Of a stretch of DNA of 64,000 nt, positions 1 to 11,418 are shown in pieces. How positions within the stretch are numbered: position 1 is the first letter of the stretch; each line of letters begins with the position of its first letter. The stretch is taken from assembly GCF_042453785.1 (NCBI RefSeq), contig NC_091677.1, forward strand, positions 6,419,501 through 6,483,500, read 5' to 3'. The translations under genes were made by a program, and so were the position numbers. This stretch comes from Malus domestica. Taxonomy: Eukaryota; Streptophyta; Magnoliopsida; Rosales; Rosaceae. The notes under the pieces are model-generated. The model worked only from the letters and a program-made list of their open reading frames with translations. It ran no database searches and was not told the DNA's origin.

Positions 1-1080
1 TTTTTATTTTTATTTTTTTTTATAAATTAGAGATGATAAAATTACCTACAGGTGATGCCATAATTTTGCTTTGTGAAATTATGTTAATGTTCTCAACTTT
101 TTTGTTATGATAAAAGACAAAAATGTATTGGCACCCTCTTTTGATTGATAAAGTGAGTTTCGTTCATATGTAGTTTAGATTAATTTTCAATTCAAAACAT
201 TTCCAAATAAAAAAATAAATTAGAATAAGTTTGATAAAGTGAGTTTCGTTATAAAAATATTTTAATCTTAAATGCACCTTTTCATACAATTTTTTTAATC
301 TTAAATGTACCATTTTTAAATATATTAATTTTTTATATGTAAAATGTATCATTTTTTTAAATATAAAACGTACCCATGTTTTATATAAAATCAATTAAAT
401 TTTTTTCTAAACCATTTTTTTTAACTTATATAGGTACATTTTATTTCGTTGATTTGAGAATGTATCCACTACTATCCATATCAAGTTTAATCGCAGAAAA
501 TTAATAATGTTATTAAACCTAATATCTTTTTTTTTATGGGTTTTGAAAAATGTACCCATGTTTTGGTACAATATTTTTTTGGTTAATTTTGATGAATGTA
601 CTCATGTTTATATATAGATACAATACATTGGAGAGCATAATACCTTTAATATTTTTAATCCCACAAATTACCCTTATGAGTTTAATTTAAAATCTCCTTA
701 ATTAATATAGTCAATTACAAATTTCAATTTTTTATTTAAAAAATATAATAGCCTACTTAGAAATACACTATTACATTAATATCAAGGGCTTCAATAAAAA
801 ACTGAAAACCAACAAGATTTCGGTTAAAGCTAGGGACCACATCCAAAGTCTCTTTTTACACAAACTCTTTAAACATGAAATTTTCTTAATTGATATGCAA
901 TTTATCTACATTTGAAAGAAAAAGGAGGGAAATTTTGTTGTGTGCAAGAACCACACATTAACTAACCATATAATCGATCTTCCCTCGGCAGAAATTAAGC
1001 AGCTAGCGAGCTAGTAAATAACTTGCCTAATGCTTTACCTTGTACATTTTTTCTGAAATCAAGGTTATGACATTTATGTG
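1..1080. other. AT-rich intergenic DNA with a dispersed AT repeat
   Basis: No gene is visible. From about 160 to 620 the sequence has repeated motifs such as aatcttaaatgtaccatttt and cgtacccatg. Their reverse complement recurs near 58,860-59,180, so this is one copy of a dispersed AT-rich repeat. The 3' UTR of the minus-strand gene that ends at 1086 probably lies in the last part. Confidence 0.5.
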
Positions 1081-1085
1081 GATTA

Positions 1086-1817
1086 TCATTTTTTGAACTT
1101 AAATCCAAAATTAAAGTCATATTTAGTGTCTGAAATCTGTACTTTCTTATCTGGCTGGGACAAATTGTTGACAACCATGGAGGCATCGACGTAAATCCCG
1201 ATTGGATTCAGCAACATATTGTAATTCCCAAGCCCTACATTGACCGGTACCCTAACTGAAACAGTCAAAGGGACCCTGCCACTCTTGATTTTCTTCATAA
1301 GTGACTCCCCTATGGATCCCTGAAAGTCACTCCCTTTCAAGTCTCCGTTCAAATCCACGTTGATCATGGTGGTATTGCTCGTCGGTTGACGAAAATGTGG
1401 GACCACCCCGGTACAAAGCTTCATCCCGGAATACTTGAGCTGCACGGTGCTGCCCTTCTCATATATAATGGAGATTTTTTTGTTGGGATTCACAGCTTTT
1501 ACCGTGACCATAAATTGCGCGTGGAGGTTGAAATCAGGGGTGACGTTGAATGCCTTGACAGAGAAGTCATTAATACCGTATTTGGGCACACTGGGATTGA
1601 TAATTATTAGGCTGATGACCACGGCTGCAATGATCACCACTAGGGTTATGAAGATGCAACAATAACAACAACAGTAGCATCTCAGACAACTGCTTTTGCG
1701 GTGCCCATTGGGACGATATTGGCCATTAAAGCGAGGAGGATTGCGGCCATGGGGACCTGGATGGCCTTGATCTTGGAGCATCACGTATGGCGGAGGGTGA
1801 TTGGGGCCGGGGTGCAT
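1086..1817 (-). CDS. NDR1/HIN1-like (LEA_2 family) membrane protein
   Basis: A 243-residue intronless frame from an ATG at 1817. The first ~40 residues are rich in Pro, Gly and His. A Cys cluster (SSCLRCYCCCYCC, about residues 42-54) then leads into one hydrophobic helix (about 55-75). The remainder resembles a LEA14-like beta domain, with an NPNKKISIIYEKGS segment, a conserved V(P/V)HFRQP-like segment and a GRVPLTVSVRVPV segment. This order (short cytosolic tail, Cys-rich stretch, signal anchor, extracellular LEA_2 domain) and the length are typical of plant NHL proteins. Those proteins sit in the plasma membrane and several act in pathogen response. The substrate or partner cannot be read from sequence. 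The Pro-rich N-terminus resembles the NHL6/NHL13 type, but the subgroup is not certain. Confidence 0.85.
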   Translation of the reverse strand: MHPGPNHPPPYVMLQDQGHPGPHGRNPPRFNGQYRPNGHRKSSCLRCYCCCYCCIFITLVVIIAAVVISLIIINPSVPKYGINDFSVKAFNVTPDFNLHAQFMVTVKAVNPNKKISIIYEKGSTVQLKYSGMKLCTGVVPHFRQPTSNTTMINVDLNGDLKGSDFQGSIGESLMKKIKSGRVPLTVSVRVPVNVGLGNYNMLLNPIGIYVDASMVVNNLSQPDKKVQISDTKYDFNFGFKFKK

Positions 1818-2330
1818 AATATATGATAAATTTCGATGGTACGACTACCTAGGTTGCGATAGCAATTGAATCAAGTACGTATTACCTACTTAACCCTTCA
1901 ATTACTTAATGTGCACGCATTTGCATGCATAGATTGGACGTACAACCTAGGTAAGTTTGGAGATCGAAGAAAAAAGAGAGGTACTTGATCTTTCTTCGTC
2001 TTCGATTGAATGATGGTCGGGTGGATGATGGCTGGAGACCGAAGGTGGACGTCAATGTGAGGAAGAGGAGGTGGGATTTTCGTAGGGATATATATGGTGA
2101 TTTCGATTGGTTAAGGACATCGTTATGTATGTGTGGGCATCGTCAAACATTTGACTCCTGCTGGCCTTGTATTGTAATTGTGCGTCAAAACGGGTTTTGT
2201 GGGTTTCACCTACCAATTTTCTATTTTAGGCTCAAAATAATCCGCTAAATTTACTCCCTTTTGTTGTAACGAATGCAAATGTTATTTGAACTGGATAACT
2301 TCATTGTTAGTTACAATTAATCAAAATTAA
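1818..2330. other. Upstream region of the NHL-like gene
   Basis: This holds the presumed promoter and 5' leader of the minus-strand NHL gene. The 87-codon frame at 1985-2248 has no family features and is treated as chance. No clear TATA box was pinned down. Confidence 0.4.
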
Positions 2331-2478
2331 ATACATAAACCAAATGATTTTCCTATAATCCAAATAGCGATTTACTACATTGGTGGAAAACAATTTATTA
2401 TAACATACATAAACCAAATGATTTTTCTATAATCCAAATAGTGATTTACAGCATTGGCGGAAAACAATTTATTATAAC
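2331..2478. repeat. Tandem duplication, two copies of 74 bp
   Basis: The copies 2331-2404 and 2405-2478 share long exact runs (atacataaaccaaatgatt, ataatccaaatag, gaaaacaatttattataac) and differ at only a few positions. It is a simple recent tandem duplication upstream of the NHL gene. Confidence 0.85.
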
Positions 2479-2547
2479 TGTGACTTGTTATTTTTCTTCA
2501 ATTAGAAAATAGTAGATGATTTCTTTTTAATGTTTGATGTGTTATGT

Positions 2548-2717
2548 TTTTTTTTTTTTAACAAACGATATTATCTACAATAAAGGGCGGGAGAGTGGTT
2601 AAGCCTCACAATGAGTTAGCAATAATGTGATTCAAATTCGCTTTTGGTGATAATCAAACCTAAGACATCTCACTTACAAGTTAAGAGGGATACCAATAGA
2701 CCACAGTACTAAGTGGC
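2548..2717 (-). mobile_element. tRNA-derived SINE, full length with target-site duplication
   Basis: On the minus strand the element starts GCCACTTAGTACTGTGG. It has a box A-like segment (GTGGTCTATTGGTATC) and a box B-like segment (GGTTTGATTAT), the RNA polymerase III promoter parts inherited from a tRNA. It ends in TTGTTAAAAAA plus an A-rich tail (the T run at 2548-2559 on the plus strand). It is flanked by the 9-bp direct repeat gtgttatgt (2539-2547 and 2718-2726). A second copy at 25,111-25,275 has the better box B GGTTCGATTCT, which supports the tRNA origin. Confidence 0.8.
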
Positions 2718-2810
2718 GTGTTATGTGCTTATTAGCATTTGTGGTTATTAGAACTAAACATTTATTATGTTTTTAGTGAAGTACAGCTGCCCACTTAAAA
2801 TTTCACTTAA

Positions 2811-3035
2811 GGGCGCCTAGTATCCATCGTTTACAGCTAGGGTTATTGTGGTATCTAATCCCATTTGCTCCTCTAACTTTCGTCTCTTAGTGTCAATGTC
2901 GGCCCAGCAAGATGCTTTTGCCTTTGGTATTCTTTTTAATCTATACGCATTTCACTGTTCCACCGAAATTCCCTCTACCCCCTACCATACTCCAGTTTAA
3001 TTAGTAGTTTCCACCACCTGTCCGGGATTAGCTGC
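2811..3035 (-). pseudogene. Nuclear insertion of plastid 16S rRNA gene fragment
   Basis: The reverse complement reads like the central part of plastid 16S rRNA. It has the segment around ACAGGTGGTGGAAACTA, then GGGCCGACATTGACACTAAG, GATTAGATACCACAAT (near the conserved GATTAGATACCC) and CGATGGATACTAGGCGCCC. Many scattered substitutions are present, mostly C to T or G to A. This is expected of an old nuclear plastid DNA insertion (NUPT) and not of a working rRNA gene. The match is clear from about 2811 to 3035 and fades outside. It matches the plastid form better than the mitochondrial or bacterial one by memory of the conserved blocks. Confidence 0.85.
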
Positions 3036-3285
3036 CAACATTTTGGTTAGAAATGGGACAGGTGGCTTTTAGGTAGATTACGGTATAGTTTAAAAAAGAG
3101 AGAAAAAAAGGGTAGAAAGCAGCGGCCTGATATTAAAGGAAAAAAAAAAAAAATTGTGCTGTGCAAAAGTACTACCGAAGTTCTAATCAAGTCTGTAAGC
3201 AAAACTAAATTTCAGTTAGGGTGCATGTAAGCTTTTACAGAAGGATTATAAATTTTGGGATATGACAACAATAATATATATCTAA

Positions 3286-3441
3286 GAAAGTTTAACGAAA
3301 AATATCCGGTACTATTCACTTTAACGAAAAATTACATTTTTACCCAAAAAAGTCAATCTTCATACTATTCACTTTACCCTTTATTTTGTCATTTTCGTTA
3401 AAACTCAAATTTTTCAAGCTATTTTCATTAGTTTTCCTTAA
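3286..3441. mobile_element. Short MITE-like repeat (copy 1)
   Basis: About 155 bp with weakly inverted ends (agaaagtttaacgaaaa at the left and ttttcattagttttcctt at the right). The same sequence occurs at 51,377-51,532, with the shared core actattcactttaccctt. No transposase is encoded. The superfamily is undetermined because no clean TSD was found. Confidence 0.6.
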
Positions 3442-3759
3442 TATCTATGTACCTTGGTGCGGGTCTGATATCCACCAATTTCCTTCTCCATTAACATTTA
3501 ACAATTTAATTCATTAACGCTATTATTTGTCAAAAATAATCTCCCTACTCTTCGAAATAACCAATTGCCAATGAATTTTCAACCATCTCTGATAATTAAC
3601 ACGTAATTAATATATGAGTAACATTCACTTAAGAAACACTTCCTACAATGAAGCCGGTGGTACTCTGGATTTATAACTTCCAGATGTAAGAATACTTACT
3701 CTAGTAGTCGAGATTCCTAATTACCCCAATTTCATACCATGAAAAAAGAAAGAAAAGAT

Positions 3760-4155
3760 TTAATTTCTCCGCGGATTTGGAGAGGAGGCGCGGATGGCCT
3801 GACGACAGTTACAAGATCGGTAAGCTCCAATTCGAAAGAATGACGACACGAACTTCACCACAACAGTCTTAACCTTACGAGCCACCATGTTTACCTTCAT
3901 ACATCTTGAGCGCTGCGATTTATCAGGTGATTCAAACTTGTAGGAGTTTAGGAATATCTGGCGCTTTTGCCTGGCTCGATCCTCATTATTTCTCAAAGGA
4001 ACATGTGCCACCTTCTTACGCTTAAACGACATCGATCTCCTCCTTCCAGCACCATGCCTGCTTGCAGTTCTCTTCAGTTGATCCAACGGCTCATAATTAT
4101 AAACATCAAACCGCCGGCTCATGCTGGCGGTGGCGCTGCGGACTAGGCCGTCCAT
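3760..4155 (-). CDS. Small basic plant protein of unknown function
   Basis: A 131-residue frame starts at the ATG at 4155 (MDGLVRSATASMSRRFDVYN). The frame is open further upstream to a GTG at 4242, but a TATA-like TATATAA at 4249-4255 would place transcription start near 4222, so the ATG at 4155 is preferred. The protein is rich in Arg, Lys and Ser, has a basic patch GAGRRRSMSFKRKK, and ends in a Cys-Asn-Cys stretch. It has no signal peptide or membrane helix. I do not recognise a named family. Gene status rests on the TATA placement and the non-random protein-like composition. A chance ORF remains possible. Confidence 0.5.
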   Translation of the reverse strand: MDGLVRSATASMSRRFDVYNYEPLDQLKRTASRHGAGRRRSMSFKRKKVAHVPLRNNEDRARQKRQIFLNSYKFESPDKSQRSRCMKVNMVARKVKTVVVKFVSSFFRIGAYRSCNCRQAIRASSPNPRRN

Positions 4156-4248
4156 GGCTCTGTATATGTGCTTAACTGTGGACGCTAATGATGAGATTAA
4201 TTGTTGAGCCGGAGAAGATTTTAGGTTGCTCTTGCAGTTCACTTGGTC

Positions 4249-4255
4249 TTATATA
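4249..4255 (-). promoter_or_regulatory. TATA box candidate for the small basic protein gene
   Basis: The minus strand reads TATATAA about 95 bp upstream of the ATG at 4155. That leaves room for a leader of about 65 nt. Confidence 0.45.
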
Positions 4256-4519
4256 CAAGAATCAGTAAGAATTTTATCGTTGATTTTACACGTTTTCTTA
4301 TGGTTTGAATCAATAAAATAAAAGTAACCGTTGACTGCTCCTCATTTTTTCGTTTTTGGCTGGCGCCACCACCCTCTCCATAGCAAAGCCAATTGTAACG
4401 TTTGAAACAGCAAGTCAAAACTCACAACAACCACCAGGAACTTTTAGTAGTATTTGTACTACCACAGAATTACACGTGGCACACACCTATTGTTTGTGAG
4501 CCACCATTTAAGAATATAT

Positions 4520-4720
4520 AGATGAGAATCCTCTTTGTGGGATTCTAGGGATCCTCATATCTTAACCGTTTATTATACATCATGCGACCAGTTTTCGTTA
4601 GGTACTATTTGTGTTTAATTTTAAATAAAAAAATTCAAATGATTTATAACCGCATGATGTACGATAAATGATTAGGATGTGATGATCCCTACAATTTGGA
4701 TCTTGATGGGATCCAAATCC
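4520..4720. mobile_element. MITE of the ggatcc-ended fold-back family (copy 1)
   Basis: The two halves are imperfect inverted repeats. The left half has agggatcctcatatcttaacc and tacatcatgcg. The right half has cgcatgatgtacgataaatg and gatgatccct. The spacer matches the copy at 33,443-33,632 (gttaggtactatttgtgttt against gttaggcactattcatattt). It is non-autonomous. Confidence 0.7.
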
Positions 4721-4724
4721 TATA

Positions 4725-4980
4725 TTATTAGTATTCTAAAAACCTCATTCTACACTCTTTACAAGTGTATTTTTTTCTTCTTCTAATTATAGAAATTTTG
4801 GAATGCCAAATGAGATTTTTGGAATGTTAATAACAATTCCCTATATATATATATATATATCTCATTCACACTGTTAATTAGCACTCCAAAAGTCTCATTC
4901 TACACTCCTCACAAGTGTATTTTTCTTTCTAATTATAGAAAGTTTGGAGTTTCAAATAAGATTTTTGGAGTGCTAATAAT
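4725..4980. mobile_element. Two adjacent short hairpin MITEs of one family
   Basis: Copies lie at about 4725-4834 and 4876-4980, separated by a (TA)n run. Each has inverted ends near attagcactccaaaag and tttttggagtgctaataa, and the shared inside ctcattctacactc...acaagtgtattttt. Each copy would fold into one long hairpin. Confidence 0.7.
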
Positions 4981-5806
4981 AATTCCCTATCCAAATATGC
5001 CAATGTTTTTTGTGACAAAATAAAAAACCTACTGGGCTAGTATGCAATTAAGTTAAGGACATATCAGTGTTGAACTATTGGCCCATGTCTTTGAAATTTA
5101 ACTACTCTTTCTCCTGTTTGGCGAGATTTGTACAGGTCAATCCACATATTGAGACGAAATATATATACAAGGATATGGCGTACAAGCCACCACCAAACAA
5201 AGGGGCTTTACTTGAGACGGTCCATGAAGAACAATAGAGTAGCTTATCAAGTCCAACAAATATAGCAGCTACCTATCCAGCAAGCGGAGGAAATGTTATT
5301 AATGGCAGTCACAACAGATCCACAGTGCAAAATTTATTATCAATCTTAAGCCTTCAATTTTCATTTTTACAATAATACATTAATTAATAAAGCTTGCATT
5401 TATGGCTATGTATGCGTTTCCAAAGTCCGAGTCAGAGTAGTTCACGTAAAAAAAAAGCACCATTTTAATTTCGTAAATTCTTGAGCAATTAGCCATATCA
5501 CCATTCTTCCATCGAACCACAAAAGGCAAAGCTTGATGAGTCCTGTGACTATCTGCTACTGTAAGCATGCAATCTTGTATCTTTCATGTGACCTTTTCTT
5601 TTCGTACCACTTTTCTCCTGTGATATGCTTCAATACTTTCTTCTTAATTTTCTCATTTCTCCAATCCTTAATGCCCTCTATATATTCATCTCCTTCGACC
5701 CTTTTCTTCTTACCATTCTCTCAATCTCCCAAAAGCCTCTCTAGCTTGCAAATCCCTACGATTTTCCGAAACGAAAGAAGAAAAAAGAAGCAAAATTACA
5801 TAATCT
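4981..5806. other. Intergenic region and EPF1-like promoter
   Basis: No coding evidence is seen. A TATA-like ctatatatt at about 5678-5686 lies 120 bp upstream of the EPF1-like ATG and is a fair core promoter candidate. The segment before the ATG (about 5700-5800) is pyrimidine- and then purine-rich, as in many plant leaders. Confidence 0.45.
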
Positions 5807-6253
5807 ATGAAGGGTTCAATTTGTGTAGCTACATTTCTTGTTCTTCTTCTTTTACTTCCACAAACCATGTCCGCAAGGCGCATAGCTCGGCCTCATTCAC
5901 GTAAGATTACTCTCAATTAAACCTTTTTGTTGTAAACTGTGGTTAATTCTTTTTTTACATTTTTTCTGATTAAACATTAATCTTCTCATGCAGGTCATCA
6001 TGGGCGCCATCTGAAGAGTACAATTAGAGAAGGATTAGTGGATAAAGAGTCAATTAATTATAAAAGAGTTAGGGGGCCAGATACACTCCAAGTGGCAGGG
6101 TCGAGCTTGCCAGATTGCTCCCATGCTTGTGGATCTTGCAGACCATGCAGACTAGTGATGGTGAGCTTTGTTTGCGCGTCAGTCGCTGAGTCTGAGACAT
6201 GTCCAATGGCTTACAAGTGTATGTGCAATAACAAGTCCTATCCTGTTCCTTAG
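5807..6253 (+). CDS. EPF1: EPIDERMAL PATTERNING FACTOR 1-like secreted peptide
   Basis: Two exons (5807-5900 and 5994-6253) are joined across a 93-bp GT-AG intron and encode 117 residues. Residues 1 to ~23 are a signal peptide (MKGSICVATFLVLLLLLPQT). A basic pro-region follows, then the mature C-terminal peptide with eight Cys (LPDCSHACGSCRPCRL, VSFVCAS, ETCPMAYKCMC) ending NKSYPVP. The eight-Cys pattern and the NKSYPVP end fit the EPF1/EPF2/EPFL7 group. By comparison with the family the best fit is EPF1, a negative regulator of stomatal lineage spacing. It is secreted and perceived at the cell surface by ERECTA-family receptors with TMM. The frame is intact and splice sites are canonical, so the gene looks functional. 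Confidence 0.92.
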
Positions 6254-7590
6254 TTCACTTGTCATTCAGTGTTTTTCAATGTCAACTAATCTAGTCAAAG
6301 TTTCCTTCCTTTTTGGACCTCCAGTTTCTTTGCTAGGTAGAGATTTTGTGTAATCAGAGTTTTGTTTACTGATGTTGAATATTATGAAATCACAAAAGAC
6401 TTGGATTTTCTTTGTTTAGTGGGTTCAAATTATCTGAGTTACAAAGAGCCTTTAGTGTTCTCGATTTTGTATGTAACAAGTTAAAATTTGTTAAGCATAC
6501 GAGGACACTTATGAAAATAACTCCAGTGATGGCCTTTTTATAGTCACTATTTATGCAGTTTGTTAGTAATTTGGAGTGGCCAAACCTCAAATTTGGGTTT
6601 GAATTTCTTTTACCACACCATACTATGTTACAGTTTTTATTTTTATTTATTTTTGAACAAACCTCAAATAATTGAAATTGGTTAAACTTACCCGTATATG
6701 AATCGTTCAATTAATCGTCATTAGAATCCTTGAGTCATCCCAAGTTCATCATAAATATTTAATGTGAGATTTACAACCTATATGGACCTGTTCATTTGAA
6801 GAGTTATTTGAAAACTTAGAATTACGCACCATAAAGGTCAAAAAGAAACCAAGGGCCAAAATTACACCATTACTAGATATCAAACTCAATACATATATGT
6901 ACATACAAGCCCTTTATCAGAAGGGATCTCTATTTTTTGGGTAAAAATGGGGACTAGTTGTAGGCCTTACTTCACGTTGAACTTCAACGATCCAAACTGT
7001 CTATTTTGTAAGTCTAGAATCATATAGATCATCTTTGCAAAAATTCAATTTAATCTGAAACCATTTGCCTATTTAATCATCATGATGAAATTTCATTGTT
7101 TCTTGTAGAACGTTTCTTGTAGAACAAAGTGTTTGTCAATTTGTTTGAACTCAATTAAATGTCTCAAATATTTTCAATTTGGCTAATATTTTGAAGAATG
7201 ATTTATGAGGTCCAATTTGAAAAATAGACGATTCAAATGGTTGAAGTTCGATGTGATAAGACTCCACAACTAATTTTGTCCCCTTAAAAGCCTCCTATGT
7301 ATATATATAGTTCGTACCGTCATATTTATTTATCTGAGCGGAATAATGTTGGTTGGTACATATAAACCCTTCTCAAAGTAACGTATTTTGGCTCGTGCGA
7401 GGCCACAAGGAACAGAACAAACCCGCCAAGGCCAAAAGAGAAGCACCGGAGGAAGAGCTAATATCTAGGCTGGTATGCAGGAAATTGACTGGTTTGAGTG
7501 CCACTGACAGATTGAGACAAAACTTCCCAAAACAAAACAATGCTTTTTTTTGAAAATGCAAAACTGTTGATTCTAAAAAAACAAAAAAGG
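6254..7590. other. Intergenic DNA without recognised genes
   Basis: The short frames here show no family features. The first ~150 bp are probably the EPF1-like 3' UTR. No strong repeat was recognised. Confidence 0.4.
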
Positions 7591-7749
7591 GATAATGTCA
7601 TTCTTCTTCCTCCTCCTCCTCCTCTTCCTTCTGTATCATTCATGCTCCCACGACCACGACCACCACTTTCTTCCAGTGGGCCCCGCCGTGACACCATCAT
7701 CTTCAACAGAACCTCCACCGCCAACATGTCTCCTCAGATGCCATAGCAG

Positions 7750-7751
<2 letters not shown>

Positions 7752-7794
<43 letters not shown>
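7752..7794. repeat. (CT)n microsatellite
   Basis: An uninterrupted run of about 21 CT units. Just upstream a frame at 7595 begins with a Leu-rich stretch, but it runs into the microsatellite and is not called. Confidence 0.95.
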
Positions 7795-7799
<5 letters not shown>

Positions 7800-9375
7800 G
7801 TATGTTGCAATGCAATATTTGTCTTGTATGTCAATACTATGAGTGCTTGGGTACCCACCTCACCTATTCAGAAAAGTTCAGAAAAGTTTCAATATTTGAT
7901 CATAAATTATGAAAAAGGAAGCCCTTTAAATGTGCAATTAATCTTTTCCCTGTAAAAAGTTCCCATCTTCATAGCTTTTGGGGCACCATGCAATTATGCC
8001 ATTATTTCATTCCTTGACTTTCTGTGTCTTTCCATAGTGATTTGGGGTAGAAAAAAAAAAAGAAGGAAAAGTTGAATAATTGTGAGGTTGAATTATTGGG
8101 GTAAGGTTTATATCTCTTTTCTTGTTTATGTATTTTTTTTCTTTTTTCTTTTTTATTATGAGAGATTTGATTTATATCGTCCTGATTAGGTGTAATTTTT
8201 TTCGATATCAATAAGGTTCTCATTTGTACTGTCGAGGTTTTCTCAAAACAAAAAAAAAGAGGCGAGGTTGAATTATAGGAGAATACTGAACATGAGTTGT
8301 TGGGTGCAATCATTTTGCCTTTGCCACAAATTTCTTTTCCCAATCCTTTTTGTTTTTCGCCTTTTTGCTTTCGGTTAAGGAGGGTGAAAGATGCTCTCTT
8401 TCTCTTCCTCTCTCTGGATTTTGGCCTCCTCATGAGATTAAGGAAGCGTATACAATGCTTTCCTTCTTGCTCTTCCCTTCGCAAAGTAAGCTCTTAATTA
8501 GTCCCATCTCTCTTGTATTCTGTTTGTGTACCGAAGATTCATGTTACTTGAATTTTTCTCATTGATATTTACTTAGAGCCTTCTAATGATTCATGATAGA
8601 CTTGCTGGTAATCTGAATTCATTTTTTTGCAATTTGATGCTAGATTGTCTATCTGCTACCTTGTTTTACTTTTCCTCAGAAAGTGTTTGTATCAGTTGAA
8701 GGCTCTTATTTTTGTGTTGTGTTTGCCACACTTTTGTAAGGAGTTAGAATTTGCTTTTCGTCTGTGTGCTCTGCATTCTATGTTAGCTTCTAAATGTTTG
8801 ATGTTATGGAATTAGACTAGAGGTAAATGGATCGGTCCATAATTTGAAACCTTTTCTATGCTATCGTGTGTTATCCGCAACAACTTATAAGTATTGAAAT
8901 GCCACCAAATGTAGGTTGATGAGGATGAGAATTATAGGAGACGGAAAAAGTGCGATGAAGAGTTGGAATGGCCACACAATTCAACTCATGTCAAACCGCA
9001 GTTAGCTCAATGTTTTAGTGAGTAGAGTATTTCTCTTCCATTCAATTCATCTTTTGGCTCCCAACAGAGGAACGTTGTGTCTCATGTATTTTTCTCTCAA
9101 TAACTATGGTGACGGCATTTACTAGGAAATGAGGAACAGAACACCTTTAGTTCGTGCACACATTTCATCTGTTATATCGGATGCATTTTGACGGCTTGAA
9201 GCAAATCTCTCTCGAATTGTAATATCCCTTGTATACACCGGGACCAGTGCTACACTGATCATGTTCTTGTTAAACTACCAAAAGTTTATAATAAAATGTG
9301 CACCTATGATCCTATTACACTCTGTTCAAAATTTCTTATCTCACTAACGAGTTTTTAGTCGTTGTAGTTAATGCT
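7795..9375. other. Region upstream of the ELMO gene, probable promoter and leader
   Basis: There is no coding evidence before the ATG at 9376. A pyrimidine-rich stretch at 8390-8490 followed by a GTAAGC donor-like site at 8487 could be an untranslated first exon. That is only inference. Confidence 0.35.
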
Positions 9376-11418
9376 ATGGTTGGACCACGATCATGGACAG
9401 GATTATTTACCCGCTCAAGTAACAAACGTAATGAGAAGCCAGATGACTACTCTTTGAGTCCTCTTCAGGTATACAGTTGTGGTGTTCTCCTGCCAACTCC
9501 TAAAAACTTGTATAGTTATAATTCTCAACTTCTATGTACAGGAACAGAGACTTTTGAGGCTTCAAGCACGACTACAAGTACCTTTTGACGAGAATCGCCC
9601 TGATCATCAAGTATATTCTTCATGCTGGTTCTAAACATTTTCTTATTATTACTCTGGTCCATTTGTCTTGGTTTAATTTGGTTAAAATAAGTTACGATAG
9701 ATTTTGATGATCGTTCATTGTTTATTTCATTATCTGTGATTTGTGTCTGCTAGAGAAACAACTTCCTATCATGACTGCACCATTTGATTGCAATTTAGTT
9801 TTTTCATGCGGAAACTTCAATTGAAGTACAGGATTTAAATCTTGTCTTGTTACCAGTATGCTTCAGGAAGCCTAAACCCCTTTTCATTAGCTATTTGGTT
9901 CTATATCATTGAATGAATAAGACTGTTATTCCATTTAACCTCAGGAAGCCTTGAAAGCATTGTGGCATGCTGCCTTTCCAGATGTTGCTCTGCGAGGTCT
10001 GATCTCCGAGCAATGGAAAGAGATGGGTTGGCAAGGTTGTAACCCCTCTACTGACTTCAGGTACCATTTTGTCCAATTGACACAAAGTTTGTATGACAGT
10101 GTGAATTTGAATGACTTCATCTTACTAGACTGTACTATTGCAATTCCACAGTTTATTCTCTTATAGTGAAATGCTCTCTTCAGGGGCTGCGGTTTTATCT
10201 CCCTCGAGAACTTGCTTTTTTTCGCCAGGATTTATCCAGTATGCCTTCTTGACTGTTGTGTAGCTGCTGCAAATAATCATATCTTCTTTTTCTGTGTCTT
10301 TAGCTTACTAATCATATAAATTCAAAATGAAGGCATCTTTCCGTAGGTTATTGTTCAAGCGAGACGGGAATCGAGCAACTTGGGAATACCCATTTGCTGT
10401 TGCTGGCATAAATATATCATTTATGTTGATCAAAATGCTGGATCTTTGCTCAGGTTTGTAAAGAAGTACCATGTATAGCTTTTCCTATCATGTTTAACTC
10501 TCACATTAAATTGAAATCAGCTTCTTTCTTGAAGCGATAGTTTCAATATCTCTACCATCTGTTTCACACAAAAATTTACAAAAGGAAAGCTAATTTTTCT
10601 TGAATCTTCCTCGTCTCCTCATCTACTTTGCAGAAAAACCAAGGTGTCTTCCAGGAATAAATTTCGTGAAACTATTAGGAGGTAAATGTACATCTCAGAC
10701 AAGGTTATGCTCAAATGTCTTCTGTTTGGTTACAGATCGAACGTCTTAAAGAGTTAGAGAACAGCTAAAAAACAACACAGGTTACTGACGACCCTCATGA
10801 ATTATGATTTGCTTGCAGAAGATGAAGCCGCCTTTGATGTACTGTACTGTATAGCTTTCGAAATGGTTGATGCTCAGTGGCTCGCAATGCATGCGTCCTA
10901 CATGCAGTTTAATGTAACTCTCTCGCTCTACACATGCACGTACGCAAACATGCACATTGACACAAGCACACGCACACAATTTCCTAATGTTCCAAGTCCT
11001 AGAAATCATGCCTTAAATTCCACATATTCTCCTCGTTTGTAATAACTTCTTAACAAGATATCCTTCCACTATCCCAAAACGCGCACAACTCATCTATTTA
11101 TTTTAAAATGTGTTCGTAAGTTAAGGATGGTTTACATTTGTTCACTTGTTTCTTATCTTATCTTTGAAGACACAACTTGATAATTTCACACTCTTAACTA
11201 TTAGAGTTGAACGTTCACTGCATCACAGCTTCTAGTTAAACTTAGGTCACGTTGGCTTGTTTCTTCTGATCAGCTCTCCAATCACTAACCCTTCGTTTCT
11301 GCTTTCAATCCTTCAGGAGGTTCTACAAGCAACAAGGACACAGTTGGAAAGAGAGTTGTCTTTAGAAGATACTCAAAGAATACATGATTTACCAGCTTAC
11401 AATCTATTGTACCAGTAG
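9376..11418 (+). CDS. ELMO domain-containing protein
   Basis: Eight exons were assembled by eye: 9376-9468, 9542-9610, 9945-10060, 10184-10238, 10333-10453, 10634-10681, 10819-10913 and 11317-11418. They join in frame into 232 residues. All introns begin with GT and end with AG, although the acceptor before 10333 has a poor pyrimidine tract. The protein starts MVGPRSWTGLFTRSS and carries the ELMO/CED-12 signatures ISEQWKEMGWQG (exon 3), GCGFISLENLLFFAR (exon 4), WEYPFAVAGINISFM (exon 5) and AFDVLYCIAF (exon 7). It ends DLPAYNLLYQ. Plants have several such proteins and the exact function is not well settled; in animals ELMO proteins act with small-GTPase regulators. No premature stop or frameshift was seen. 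Confidence 0.9.

Noticed and set aside
1386-1665. Plus-strand frames opposite the NHL-like gene
   Set aside because: They are antisense shadows of the minus-strand gene with no family features.
7595-7912. Frame starting with a Leu-rich, signal-peptide-like stretch
   Set aside because: It runs into the (CT)n microsatellite and lacks any known domain; the hydrophobic start comes from CTT/CTC repeats.
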